Source of the DNA: Verrucomicrobiales bacterium
Lineage (GTDB): Bacteria > Verrucomicrobiota > Verrucomicrobiia > Limisphaerales > CANJXF01
Length of the DNA: 35,461 nt
Assembly (NCBI GenBank): GCA_947478865.1
Contig: CANJXF010000043.1
Span: 1 to 35,461, forward strand
Direction of reading: 5' to 3'
Shown: positions 1 through 7,520 of the stretch, one piece after another
How the letters are laid out: each line of letters begins with the position of its first letter
Numbering within the stretch: position 1 is the first letter of the stretch
Notes under the pieces: generated by a model
The model's input: the letters and a program-made list of their open reading frames with translations, nothing else
Database searches by the model: none
Told to the model about the DNA's origin: nothing
Translations under genes and position numbers: made by a program

Positions 1-62
1 GCCACGCCTGCCATGATCTTCAATCTCTCACGTTCGCTCCCACTCATCTGTAATGTCTCCAT
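1..62 (-). CDS. Transposase N-terminus (partial, runs off the window)
   Basis: Reading leftwards from an ATG at 62, the minus strand encodes 20 uninterrupted codons up to the window edge, beginning METLQMSGSERERLKIMAGV. A start of this type (short leader, then S-ERERLK-M) is what I know from ISNCY-type transposases, which continue into a helix-turn-helix DNA-binding region. That continuation lies outside the window, so the family is inferred from 20 residues only. A second in-frame Met at codon 6 could be the true start. The gene sits just inside two direct repeats (96-142) that look like an IS end, and a perfect hairpin (71-88) lies 8 nt before the ATG. The element therefore extends leftwards, with its end facing mnmA. 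Confidence 0.6.
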   Translation of the reverse strand, partial: METLQMSGSERERLKIMAGV

Positions 63-70
63 GTACGGGC

Positions 71-88
71 GGGTTGCTACCGCAACCC
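71..88 (-). promoter_or_regulatory. Hairpin just upstream of the transposase start
   Basis: GGGTTGC-TACC-GCAACCC forms a perfect 7-bp stem with a 4-nt loop. It ends 8 nt before the minus-strand ATG at 62, where a ribosome would bind. Many IS elements protect themselves from read-through transcription by hiding the transposase start in such a hairpin. That role is inferred; only the structure is seen. Confidence 0.5.
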
Positions 89-95
89 AACCCAC

Positions 96-146
96 GGGGA
101 CATTCTTATCGAGTTACCAAGGGGACATTCTCATGGAGTTCCGACA
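96..146. repeat. IS terminal repeats (two tandem copies) and probable IS end
   Basis: Two 22-bp direct copies start at 96 and 121 (25-bp period), each beginning GGGGACATTCT and followed by AT.GAGTT. They match at 19 of 22 positions. Read on the minus strand, the outer copy starts TGTCGGAACTCC, and a TG dinucleotide is the common outermost end of many IS elements, so the boundary is placed at about 146. Doubled terminal repeats are typical transposase-binding sites. The matching far end and any target-site duplication lie outside the window. Confidence 0.5.
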
Positions 147-161
147 ATTTTCAATCGCCAG

Positions 162-190
162 TTGACTTCGAACTCCTAAACAACTAACCA
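162..190 (+). promoter_or_regulatory. Candidate promoter of mnmA
   Basis: TTGACT (162-167), a 17-nt spacer and TAACCA (185-190) form a fair sigma-70-like pair between the IS end at 146 and mnmA. With the preferred GTG start at 296 the leader would be about 100 nt. The -10 is weak, so this is a candidate only. Confidence 0.35.
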
Positions 191-295
191 AATGACCCAA
201 CTTTTTTGTCCGCCGTTTCAGAGCAAGCCCAGTCTCAATTCCTATTCCGCCAAAACATTCGCGTTTTTGTTCTTCATCCATATATTAACCGGCCT

Positions 296-1375
296 GTGGC
301 GGAAAAAAAAATACGCGTGTTGTGCGGGATGAGCGGAGGAGTCGATTCCTCGGCAACGGCTGCGCTTTTGTTGGAACAGGGGTTCGATGTGGTTGGCGTC
401 ACGCTGAAGCTTTGGCCGCAGGATTGCGTGTCGCGCGCTGAAGACAAGTGCTGCGGTCCGCAAGCCGTCATGGATGCTCGCAGCGTCTGTCACAAGTTGG
501 GCATTCCGTATTACCTGATCGACGAGGCGGCGGAATTTCAAAACAAGGTTATTCAATATTTCGCGGATGAATACAGGGCAGGGCGCACGCCGAATCCATG
601 CGTGATGTGCAACCAGAATTTGAAGTTCGGCACGTTGATCACGCGCGCAAAACAACTGGGCGCGGAGAAGATTGCCACCGGCCATTTTGCACGAGTGGAG
701 ACGACGGCGGAAGGGCGCGTGTTGTTGAAGCGAGGCCGCGATTCACGGAAGGACCAAAGCTATTTTCTTTTCTCGCTGCGCCAGGACCAGCTTGCCTTCT
801 CCATGTTTCCGCTCGGTGAAAAAACCAAGGCTGACACGCGTGAAGTCGCCCGCGAATGCCAGCTCAAGACCGCCGACAAAGAGGAGAGCATGGAAATCTG
901 TTTCGTGCCCGATAACAATTATGGCGGATTTCTGCAGAAGACGAATCTCGTGGCAAAACACGTCGGGGAGATCGTGGACACATCGGGAAAAAAGCTCGGT
1001 GAACATGAGGGGATTGAATTTTACACGGTGGGCCAGCGCAAGGGATTGGGAATCTCATCACCGAAACCGCTTTACGTGCTTGAACTCGATCCGGTGAACA
1101 ACCGCGTGATCGTGGGCGATGATTCGTTGCTGGAACGCGATGAGTTTGTGGTCGAGCGCTGCAATTGGATTCCGTTCGAAACGCCTCCCGAACAAATCGA
1201 AGCGAGCGCAAAAATCCGTTATAACCATCCCGGAACTGCTTCGACGATCACGCCGCTGGAAAATGGTTCGGCTCGGGTGAAGTTGCATATTCCGCAACGA
1301 GCGATCACACCTGGGCAGGTGTGTGTTTTTTACCAGGAAGACCTGGTGGTTGGCGGCGGTTGGATCGCCCGCTGA
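296..1375 (+). CDS. mnmA: tRNA-specific 2-thiouridylase MnmA
   Basis: MnmA activates U34 of tRNAs for Lys, Glu and Gln with ATP and transfers sulfur to make 2-thiouridine in the cytoplasm. The PP-loop GMSGGVDSS lies at residues 11-19. The two catalytic cysteines are present: Cys102 in NPCVMCN and Cys202 in EICFVPD, spaced as in E. coli MnmA (102 and 199). The central GQRKGLG region and C-terminal beta-barrel are complete. The GTG at 296 gives 359 aa, the normal family length, and starts right before the conserved IRVLCGMSGG strand. An in-frame TTG at 206 would add 30 unconserved residues and is less likely. There is no clear Shine-Dalgarno site. The gene stands alone between an IS end and the prs operon, so it probably has its own promoter. 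Function is secure; only the start is uncertain. Confidence 0.95.
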   Translation: MAEKKIRVLCGMSGGVDSSATAALLLEQGFDVVGVTLKLWPQDCVSRAEDKCCGPQAVMDARSVCHKLGIPYYLIDEAAEFQNKVIQYFADEYRAGRTPNPCVMCNQNLKFGTLITRAKQLGAEKIATGHFARVETTAEGRVLLKRGRDSRKDQSYFLFSLRQDQLAFSMFPLGEKTKADTREVARECQLKTADKEESMEICFVPDNNYGGFLQKTNLVAKHVGEIVDTSGKKLGEHEGIEFYTVGQRKGLGISSPKPLYVLELDPVNNRVIVGDDSLLERDEFVVERCNWIPFETPPEQIEASAKIRYNHPGTASTITPLENGSARVKLHIPQRAITPGQVCVFYQEDLVVGGGWIAR

Positions 1376-1615
1376 AAAACTATTTTCAATGTTTCATTCC
1401 CCACGTCTTGGGCCGAAGAGTTAAGTGGCTTCGGTCAATTAGTCGCCTTGGAATACTCGCTGCTTTCTACGTTGTGTGGGAACATGCTGCGGCTTTCTCC
1501 GCATCGCGGTAAATTTTGTTCAAGAGTGGTTGGGCGCCGACCTGATCGAGTTGTGCCTGAATTGATAGGTTTTCCCTGCTCCGCCATTTAAATTCAAGAC
1601 GGCTTTGAATAGGGC

Positions 1616-1643
1616 TTGCATGGTGAAAAGTCATTGCTAGAGT
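1616..1643 (+). promoter_or_regulatory. Candidate prs promoter
   Basis: TTGCAT (1616-1621), a 16-nt spacer and TAGAGT (1638-1643). The predicted transcription start is near 1650, only about 3 nt before the hairpin at 1653-1673, so the prs mRNA would begin with that hairpin. The same TTGC...TAG shape recurs before the genes at 19747 and 33770. Confidence 0.45.
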
Positions 1644-1652
1644 CCTCGCTCC

Positions 1653-1681
1653 AAACCACCTCGGCGGTGGTTTTATTTTTT
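1653..1681 (+). terminator. Perfect hairpin plus T-run directly before prs
   Basis: AAACCACC (1653-1660), loop TCGGC and GGTGGTTT (1666-1673) form a perfect 8-bp stem. It is followed by TATTTTTT (1674-1681) and then, 7 nt later, the prs ATG. By form it is an intrinsic terminator. By position it is either the end of read-through from mnmA or a 5' leader element (attenuator or mRNA-stabilising hairpin) of prs. Structure is seen; role is inferred. Confidence 0.6.
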
Positions 1682-1688
1682 CAAAATA

Positions 1689-2633
1689 ATGAAAATTTTT
1701 GCCGGCACATCTAATCCCAATCTGTCGGAAGCGATCGCTGCTTCTATCGGACTTGATCTCGGTAAATGCACGGTTAGCGCCTTTCCTGACGGGGAGACGT
1801 TCGTGAAGATCGAAGAGAACGTTAGAGGCGAGGATGTGTTTTTGGTTCAGTCCACCAGCCCGCCATCCAATCATTACCTGATGGAAATGTTCATCATGAT
1901 GGATGCTTTGCGACGTGCGAGCGCATCGAGAATCACGGCTGTTTTACCTTTTTACGGTTACGCGCGGCAGGATCGTAAAGATCAACCACGCGTGCCGATC
2001 ACGGCCAAGTTGGTGGCGAATCTCTTGGTGGCTGCCGGGGCGAATCGCGTGCTGACGATGGATTTGCATGCGCAACAGATTCAAGGTTTCTTCGATATTC
2101 CCGTCGATCATCTCTACGCGGCGCCGGTGATGTACGACTACATTAAAAAGAAAAAGCTGGCTGACCTGGTCGTGGTCAGTCCGGACGTCGGTGGTTTAAA
2201 AATGGCTCATGCCTATTCACAGGTTTTGGGCGTTGGATTGGCGATCGTGGCCAAGCGGCGGAAGAGTGCAACGGAAATTGAGGCGATGACGGTCATTGGC
2301 GAAATCCGTGGTAAAAACGTCTTGATGGTCGATGACTTAACCGAGACTGCGGGCACGTTAACGACAGCAGCGGCGCTCTTAAAAAAGAAGGGTGCAAAGA
2401 AGATTATCGCCTGCGTTTCGCATGCGATTTTAAATGATTTGGGCATCGAACGACTCAGAAAATCGCCTATTGACGAATTAATAACTACTGATACCGTCCT
2501 ACGCCCCGCAATTGACGGGGTGAACATCACCACCTTGTCGGTGGCAGGATTGTTAGGCGAAGCGATCAAGCGGATAAATTGTAATTCCTCGATTACTTCG
2601 TTATTTGAATTTAAAGGCGGACGCACCAGTTAG
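1689..2633 (+). CDS. prs: Ribose-phosphate pyrophosphokinase (PRPP synthetase)
   Basis: Prs makes phosphoribosyl pyrophosphate from ribose 5-phosphate and ATP, feeding nucleotide, His and Trp synthesis. The 314 aa match class I bacterial enzymes. Visible signatures are FPDGE with VRGEDVFLVQS near the N-terminus, the YGYARQDRK ATP-binding loop, the DLHAQQIQGFF Mg-binding segment, VVSPDVGG, and the PRPP loop VDDLTETAGTL. That loop normally reads VDD.IDTAGTL; the exchanges here are mild. The ATG at 1689 has no Shine-Dalgarno site but follows a U-rich stretch. The gene opens a run of six co-directional genes (prs to rplI); rplY follows after 24 nt. A candidate promoter and hairpin precede it. Confidence 0.97.
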   Translation: MKIFAGTSNPNLSEAIAASIGLDLGKCTVSAFPDGETFVKIEENVRGEDVFLVQSTSPPSNHYLMEMFIMMDALRRASASRITAVLPFYGYARQDRKDQPRVPITAKLVANLLVAAGANRVLTMDLHAQQIQGFFDIPVDHLYAAPVMYDYIKKKKLADLVVVSPDVGGLKMAHAYSQVLGVGLAIVAKRRKSATEIEAMTVIGEIRGKNVLMVDDLTETAGTLTTAAALLKKKGAKKIIACVSHAILNDLGIERLRKSPIDELITTDTVLRPAIDGVNITTLSVAGLLGEAIKRINCNSSITSLFEFKGGRTS

Positions 2634-2657
2634 GGCGTAAGCCAGCTTTATAGAAAC

Positions 2658-3395
2658 ATGAAATCAGTATCATTGACGGCTTTTCCTAGAACGCAGCTCC
2701 GACGCGGCGAAGTTAAAAAATTGCGCGCGACCGGCCGAGTACCAGCGGTGGTCTACGGTGGCAAAACCCAACCTCAAAATCTGGAAATCGATCTCGAAGA
2801 ACTCGAAGAATTGATTCATCACTCTGCTTCTGAGAACCTTCTCGTCGACCTCGCGGTCACGGGTAATTCCAAGCGCCTCGCGTTGGTGCAAGAAGTCCAG
2901 CATCACCCATTGAGCGGCAAAGTCCTTCACGTGGATCTTCATGAAGTGGCCGAGAATGAAAAAGTTACCATCATGGTTCCGGTTGAAAGCACTGGCATAC
3001 CGGTTGGTGTGAAAACGGGCGGCGGCGTGCTGGAGCATGTTCTTTTCAAAATTAAAGTGCGTGCGCTTCCTCGTGATTTACCTGAGGTAATCACCGTGGA
3101 CGTGACATCGTTGGAAATCGGTAAAGCTGTTCATGTTGGCGATCTCCATGCCGGACCGAATGTTGAAATCCTTGGCGACAAACACATTTCTGTCATGGCG
3201 GTTGCTGCTCCTTTGACCGAAGCTCAAGCGGCGGCCGCAGAGGCAGCGGCGGGACCTGCGGGTCAAGTTGAAATGACCAAGGAGAAGAAGGAAGAAGGCG
3301 CGGAAGCTGCGGCTCCAGCCAAAGGCGCTGCTGCGGCCAAGGGTGCGGCCGCTCCCAAAGCGGATGAGAAAAAGCCGGCGGAAAAGAAGAAGTAA
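2658..3395 (+). CDS. rplY: 50S ribosomal protein bL25 (long Ctc form)
   Basis: bL25 binds 5S rRNA in the large subunit. Residues about 1-95 form the L25 beta-barrel, including the RRGEVKKLRATGRVPAVVYG start. Residues about 100-185 form the second TL5/Ctc beta domain. From about residue 185 the chain is a low-complexity tail rich in Ala, Lys and Glu ending in EKKPAEKKK, probably disordered. At 245 aa it is longer than classical L25 and at the upper end of the Ctc form. It lies between prs and pth, an order common in many bacteria. The nearest Met is at the conserved beginning, so the start is secure. Confidence 0.95.
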   Translation: MKSVSLTAFPRTQLRRGEVKKLRATGRVPAVVYGGKTQPQNLEIDLEELEELIHHSASENLLVDLAVTGNSKRLALVQEVQHHPLSGKVLHVDLHEVAENEKVTIMVPVESTGIPVGVKTGGGVLEHVLFKIKVRALPRDLPEVITVDVTSLEIGKAVHVGDLHAGPNVEILGDKHISVMAVAAPLTEAQAAAAEAAAGPAGQVEMTKEKKEEGAEAAAPAKGAAAAKGAAAPKADEKKPAEKKK

Positions 3396-3478
3396 TTTCG
3401 CTAGGGCTCATCTCAAACAATTTGAAAAGCGCGAGAATTTCTTGCGCGCTACCTTAGAGAAACCTGCGTGTGGAAGAC

Positions 3479-4072
3479 ATGTTTCTCATTGTCGGCTTGG
3501 GAAACCCAGGTCGGGAATATGCGAAAACGCGTCACAACGCTGGGTTTTTGTTCGTGGAAAAATTGGCGCAGGATTGGAAGCTAGGCTGGACGACGGAAAA
3601 AAAATTCAGCTCGCGCGTGGCGAAAACGGAGCGAAGCGGTCGAAAGTTTATTCTTTCGCAGCCGCAGACGTTTATGAACTTGAGCGGGGAGGCGGTTCAA
3701 TCGTTGGCCGGCTATTTTCGGTTGGCGCCGCAGAAGATTTTGTTGGTGGTTGATGATGCCGATTTGCCTTTTGGCGAGATTCGTTTGCGAGCGAACGGAA
3801 GCAGCGGCGGACATCACGGCTTGGAATCGGTCGAGAAACATCTCGGAACCCGGGATTTTCCAAGGCTGCGGATTGGAATTGGACGAAGAGTGGACGGTGT
3901 CCGGCAGATTACCAATCACGTCCTGGGGCAATTTGGAAATGACGAGACGGAGTTGCTGGGAAAAATTTTAACGCGAGCCGCAGAACAGGTTGAATGCTGG
4001 GCCAGCGAAGGAATCGCGAAAGCGATGAGCCGATTTAACGGCGTGGTTAACAAAGAAGAAAAAAGGAACTGA
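3479..4072 (+). CDS. pth: Peptidyl-tRNA hydrolase
   Basis: Pth recycles peptidyl-tRNAs released from stalled ribosomes by cutting the ester bond. The chain begins MFLIVGLGNPG, with Asn9 and catalytic His19 in TRHNAGF. It continues with QTFMNLSGEAV and DDADLPFGEIRLR, which holds the catalytic Asp. The motif usually written GGHNGL reads GGHHGL here, so the Asn that contacts the tRNA end (N114 in E. coli) appears to be His. The length of 197 aa is normal. A GTG at 3470 would add three residues; the ATG is preferred because family members start directly at this strand. The gene ends 3 nt before rpsF, implying joint translation. Confidence 0.95.
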   Translation: MFLIVGLGNPGREYAKTRHNAGFLFVEKLAQDWKLGWTTEKKFSSRVAKTERSGRKFILSQPQTFMNLSGEAVQSLAGYFRLAPQKILLVVDDADLPFGEIRLRANGSSGGHHGLESVEKHLGTRDFPRLRIGIGRRVDGVRQITNHVLGQFGNDETELLGKILTRAAEQVECWASEGIAKAMSRFNGVVNKEEKRN

Positions 4073-4075
4073 ATA

Positions 4076-4390
4076 GTGAAACGATACGAAGGTTTGTTCA
4101 TATTGAACACCGCAGCCAAAGAAGAGGGCATCAAAGATGTCATCGACAAAATTTCGGCAGAGATCACCTCAGCAGGTGGCAAGGTCGAGACCGTGCAGAA
4201 AATGGACAAGAAGACTTTCACGCGTGTAGCTGACCGCAAGCACACCGCTGGTTTTTACGTCAACGTGATTTTCGAGACCAAGCCCGCTGCACTCGCCCAA
4301 TTACGCACTCGCTTCAACAGCAGTGACGATATTTTCCGCGTCATCTTCACGAACTCTCCCGCACCCAAAGAAGAAGCCGCAAAGAAGTAA
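4076..4390 (+). CDS. rpsF: 30S ribosomal protein bS6
   Basis: bS6 sits on the platform of the small subunit, paired with bS18. The 104 aa begin MKRYEGLFIL, the standard first strand of the ferredoxin-like fold, and keep the central KMDKKTFTRVADRKHTAGFYV and the closing FRVIFTN strand. The start is GTG at 4076, supported by AAAGGA about 8 nt upstream inside the end of pth, one of the few good Shine-Dalgarno sites here. There are 3 nt between the pth stop and this start. ssb follows 6 nt downstream. Confidence 0.95.
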   Translation: MKRYEGLFILNTAAKEEGIKDVIDKISAEITSAGGKVETVQKMDKKTFTRVADRKHTAGFYVNVIFETKPAALAQLRTRFNSSDDIFRVIFTNSPAPKEEAAKK

Positions 4391-4396
4391 TTTGGT

Positions 4397-4846
4397 ATGG
4401 CCAGCTTCAACAAAGTTATCCTTGTCGGCAACTTGACGCGCGATCCTGAATTGCGCTACACGCCCAAGGGAACTGCCATTGCGAAAATCGGCCTGGCTGT
4501 TAATCGCACGTGGAAAAATGAAGCGGGTGAAACCAAGGAAGAAGTCACATTCGTTGATGTAGATGTCTTCGGTCGTACGGCGGAAAATGTTGGGCAATAC
4601 ATGCGCAAGGGCAGCCCGATCTTAATTGAAGGTCGACTCCGGCTTGATACCTGGGATGACAAACAAACTAACCAAAAGCGCAGCAAGCTTGGTGTAGTTG
4701 CTGAAACTGTTCAGTTTCTCGGTTCATCTCGCAGTGGCGGAGAAGGCGCACCGGTGGAGCGCGCTGCTCGACCAGTTGCCTCCAAGCCGCCGGAACCTGC
4801 TGATGCGGATGGTCCGCCTCCTGAAGAAGACGACGTCCCATTTTAA
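4397..4846 (+). CDS. ssb: Single-stranded DNA-binding protein
   Basis: SSB coats single-stranded DNA during replication and repair. Residues 1-110 form the OB fold, starting MASFNKVILVGNLTRDPELRYTPKGTAIAKIGLAVNR in register with bacterial SSBs and containing the TFVDVDVFGRTAENV strand. A Pro/Ala/Glu-rich linker leads to the acidic tail EEDDVPF, which recruits replication and repair partners. The 149 aa are a usual length. It lies between rpsF and rplI. The rpsR gene (bS18) often found between ssb and rplI is absent: only 62 nt separate the two. Confidence 0.96.
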   Translation: MASFNKVILVGNLTRDPELRYTPKGTAIAKIGLAVNRTWKNEAGETKEEVTFVDVDVFGRTAENVGQYMRKGSPILIEGRLRLDTWDDKQTNQKRSKLGVVAETVQFLGSSRSGGEGAPVERAARPVASKPPEPADADGPPPEEDDVPF

Positions 4847-4908
4847 ATTTCCGAGAGGCAGTGATTTGTCGCTCGCCCTCATTCCTGAACGCTTAATCCT
4901 TTTTATTT

Positions 4909-5478
4909 ATGGCAAAAACTGAAGTTATTCTGACGCACAACATTGTTGGTCTTGGAAGCGAATCTGACCAGGTCAAAGTCGCCGCTGGCTATGCACGCAA
5001 TTATCTGCTTCCACAACATCTCGCAATCCCAGTGACTGGTGCAAACAAACGTCGCCTAGAATCGCTCAAGCAGCGCCGCGCGGAACGTGAAGCTCATGAG
5101 CTGAACACGATGACCGATTTGGCCAAGGGTATCTCGAAGTTGATTTGCGTCGTTTCCGTTAAGACCGGTGAAGATGGAAAGATTTTCGGCACTGTCACTT
5201 CCGGAATGATCGCTGATCAACTGAAGACGCAATTTGATATCGTGCTCGAGAAACGAAAAATTCATCTCGAACAACCGATCAAAGCATTGGGCGAACACGA
5301 AGTCGAACTTCGCCTTCATGCCGACGTAAAGAGCACTTTGAAAGTTCGCGTTGAAAGCAGCACACCGCTGCCGGATAAAAATGCTGCCGCACCGGTCCTC
5401 GAAGCTCCTAAAACCCAGACTCGCGCCAAACGCGGTGAGCAACAGGTTTATACGAGCGAACGTAAACCGCGCTCCTAA
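4909..5478 (+). CDS. rplI: 50S ribosomal protein bL9
   Basis: bL9 binds 23S rRNA at the base of the L1 stalk and affects reading-frame maintenance. The N-terminal domain (about 1-50) has EVILTHNIVGLG, then the AAGYARNYLLP motif. A long helix and the C-terminal domain (about 80-150) with KTGEDGKIFGTVTSGMIAD follow. The last 40 residues form a basic, probably disordered tail ending SERKPRS, which makes the protein 189 aa against about 150 in E. coli. It is the last gene of the run, followed by a strong terminator. Confidence 0.95.
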   Translation: MAKTEVILTHNIVGLGSESDQVKVAAGYARNYLLPQHLAIPVTGANKRRLESLKQRRAEREAHELNTMTDLAKGISKLICVVSVKTGEDGKIFGTVTSGMIADQLKTQFDIVLEKRKIHLEQPIKALGEHEVELRLHADVKSTLKVRVESSTPLPDKNAAAPVLEAPKTQTRAKRGEQQVYTSERKPRS

Positions 5479-5502
5479 GAATAGCTCACTATAATCTCAA
5501 CC

Positions 5503-5537
5503 AAAAAGGCAGGCTGTTAATTCAGTCTGCCTTTTTT
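5503..5537. terminator. Strong bidirectional intrinsic terminator
   Basis: AAAAAGGCAG and CTGCCTTTTT pair over 10 bp, extended inward by GCTG/CAGT (one G-U pair) around the loop TTAATT. A T-run follows on plus and the leading A-run gives one on minus. It sits between the convergent ends of rplI (5478) and the Bat fusion gene (5562) and probably serves both. Confidence 0.9.
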
Positions 5538-5561
5538 CTTTAAAGAGATTCAGGAGTTTCC

Positions 5562-7520
5562 TTACCAGTCTTTCAGCTTTCGATTGGGTGCTTTCTCCTT
5601 TTTCTCCGGTTTGAAAATCAGCGCCTTATCTTCTTGCTTCTGCATGTCCAAAAATTGACGCGCCTGTTCCTGCGTCATTTTCCCTGCTGCCATGGCCATG
5701 GCTTCTTGCTGCTCCTGCTCCTGTTGTTCCGGTGACTTGTCATCTTTGCCGCTTTCACCCTTTTGCTTCTGCTCCTCCTGTTTTTGCTGATCCTCTTTCG
5801 CTTGCTGCTTAGATTTGTTTTGTTGCTCGTTGTCTTGTTTGGTTTGGTCTTCTTTGGATTTATCATCCGGCTTCTCCGACTTCTGCTTATCCTTTGAATC
5901 CTGATCTTTATCCGGCTGGTTTTTCTGCTCGTCCTTCTTCTGTTGATCCTTGCCGTCCTGCTTTTCTTTGTCCTTATCTTTCTTATCCTGATCTTTGTCG
6001 TTCTTGGATTGTTGCTGCTGTTCCTGCTGCTTGAGTTCTGCCAATCTCTTTTTAACGAGATCGAGGTTGTTTTTTGCGTCCGGATCTTTTGAATTCAATT
6101 TTAGTGCGTTTTGAAAGCTCTTAATTGAATTCTCCCACGCCTCCTTCTTTTTGTCTGATTCCGGCGCTTGCTCGCCTGTTTCGAATAACGTGTTGCCCAA
6201 ATTGTAATATGCCTGTTGCTGCAACTGCAGGTCGGGCGCCGCTGCCGCTGCGTTGAAATATTTTTGGGCATCTTCAAGTTGTTTTGCGCGATACGCCGCA
6301 GTTCCAGCATTGTAACTCAGCCGCAAGTCATTCGTTTTTTGTTGGCTTAATTTCCGAAACTCATCCAGCGCTGAATGATAATTCCCCGCCTCGTACTCGC
6401 GGAGCGCGCTCGATGGCGACGCTTGCGTAGCGCCCGTCGCAAAAATTAGGAGCGATATGGCCAAAGCTTGTGCTGGTTTCATTTTGCTTTGGGACATTCC
6501 GAGCGAAGCGGAGCGCGCAATACGCTTGCGATGAGGTAGGAATTGTTCGAGAAGCAGAAGCAGAATCGCAATGCCGAGTGGCCATTGAAAGCGCTCGCGA
6601 TATTGGCGGACCAATTTCGTCGTCGCATCGGATTTTGGCAGACGCGACAATCCCTGCGCGTAGAGCGCTTCCATTGGTTTTGCGCCGCGCAAGGGTAGGT
6701 AGAAGCCGCCCGCTTGCGTCGCAATTTTTTGCAGCAACGTTTCGTCGAGTCTCGATTTCACCGCGTTTCCAGCATCGTCTTTCAAAAACCCGACCTTTCC
6801 CTGTTCATCGCGGACGTTGATCAATTCTCCTTCCGCCGTTCCCACGCCGATGGTGAAAATCTTCAAGCCTGCTTTCGCAGCCTTCTCCGCTGCGGCCAAA
6901 ACATCGCTGTCGTGATCTTCGCCGTCGGTAAACAAGACGAGAACTTTGTGGTTGTCGTTGCCTTTTTCAAACGCGGTCAGGGCGGATTCGATTGCTTCGG
7001 TCAATGCTGTGCCGCCTTGCGGAATGATCCCGATATCCAACGCCTCGATGCTCTGCCGAAACGCCTCCTCGTCCAGCGTCAATGGACATTGCAGAAAAGC
7101 CGAGCCCGCAAAGGCAACCAAACCGAGTCGATCATTTTTCGACAGCTTCATTAAATCGAGAGCCGCTAACTTGGCGCGGGTCAAACGGTTTGGCGCAAGG
7201 TCTTCGGCGAGCATGCTGCGCGACGTGTCGATCGCGACCACGATGTCCAAGCCTTGTTGCTTGGCTTCCTCCCACGAGAAACCCCATTGCGGCCTGGCCA
7301 TTGCGAGAATCAGAAACACCACTGCGGCTACCATTAACACGAGGCGAAATTTCTGGCGCTTTTGCGAGACGCCCACAGTGAGATTTGAAAGCAGGCGCGA
7401 TTGCACAAATTGGGCAATCAATTTTTGTTTCGTGCGCCACGCGAGAAATAAAAAACCGCACAGCAAGGGAACCACGATGACGAGAAGCCACAGGACTTGT
7501 TCTGATGCGAATAAACTCAT
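5562..7520 (-). CDS. BatB-BatC fusion: VWA domain plus TPR protein
   Basis: This 652-residue protein joins two Bat (aerotolerance) parts that are often separate genes. Residues 1-28 and about 58-75 are membrane segments. Next comes a VWA domain with the metal site DTSRS at 98-102 and FTDGEDHDS. Another membrane segment (about 315-335) closes the BatB part. The second half restarts with an internal MKPAQALAISLLIFATGATQA that looks like a signal sequence (about 348-368). TPR repeats follow (about 375-500), then a Lys/Gln/Asp/Glu low-complexity stretch (about 505-615). The ATG overlaps the BatA stop as ATGA, so translation is coupled. BatB/BatC proteins are thought to form periplasm-facing complexes in envelope stress or aerotolerance; no enzymatic role is known. 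The internal Met could give a separate BatC product. Confidence 0.88.
   Translation of the reverse strand: MSLFASEQVLWLLVIVVPLLCGFLFLAWRTKQKLIAQFVQSRLLSNLTVGVSQKRQKFRLVLMVAAVVFLILAMARPQWGFSWEEAKQQGLDIVVAIDTSRSMLAEDLAPNRLTRAKLAALDLMKLSKNDRLGLVAFAGSAFLQCPLTLDEEAFRQSIEALDIGIIPQGGTALTEAIESALTAFEKGNDNHKVLVLFTDGEDHDSDVLAAAEKAAKAGLKIFTIGVGTAEGELINVRDEQGKVGFLKDDAGNAVKSRLDETLLQKIATQAGGFYLPLRGAKPMEALYAQGLSRLPKSDATTKLVRQYRERFQWPLGIAILLLLLEQFLPHRKRIARSASLGMSQSKMKPAQALAISLLIFATGATQASPSSALREYEAGNYHSALDEFRKLSQQKTNDLRLSYNAGTAAYRAKQLEDAQKYFNAAAAAPDLQLQQQAYYNLGNTLFETGEQAPESDKKKEAWENSIKSFQNALKLNSKDPDAKNNLDLVKKRLAELKQQEQQQQSKNDKDQDKKDKDKEKQDGKDQQKKDEQKNQPDKDQDSKDKQKSEKPDDKSKEDQTKQDNEQQNKSKQQAKEDQQKQEEQKQKGESGKDDKSPEQQEQEQQEAMAMAAGKMTQEQARQFLDMQKQEDKALIFKPEKKEKAPNRKLKDW

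Larger units (their letters stand above)
1376..1688. other. mnmA-prs intergenic region
   Basis: These 313 bp hold no convincing gene. A GGCCGAAG / CTTCGGTC stem (1411-1436, 10-nt loop, no T-run) lies 35 nt after the mnmA stop and could be a weak 3' end. The last 75 bp hold the candidate prs promoter and a perfect hairpin, listed separately. In the middle (about 1440-1610) I see nothing. Confidence 0.5.

Noticed and set aside
206-295. TTG start for mnmA giving 30 extra residues
   Set aside because: The extension is not like any MnmA N-terminus, and the GTG at 296 gives the family length and catalytic Cys numbering.
1411-1436. Terminator after mnmA
   Set aside because: An 8-bp stem exists but the loop is 10 nt and no T-run follows, so it is mentioned only within the intergenic entry.
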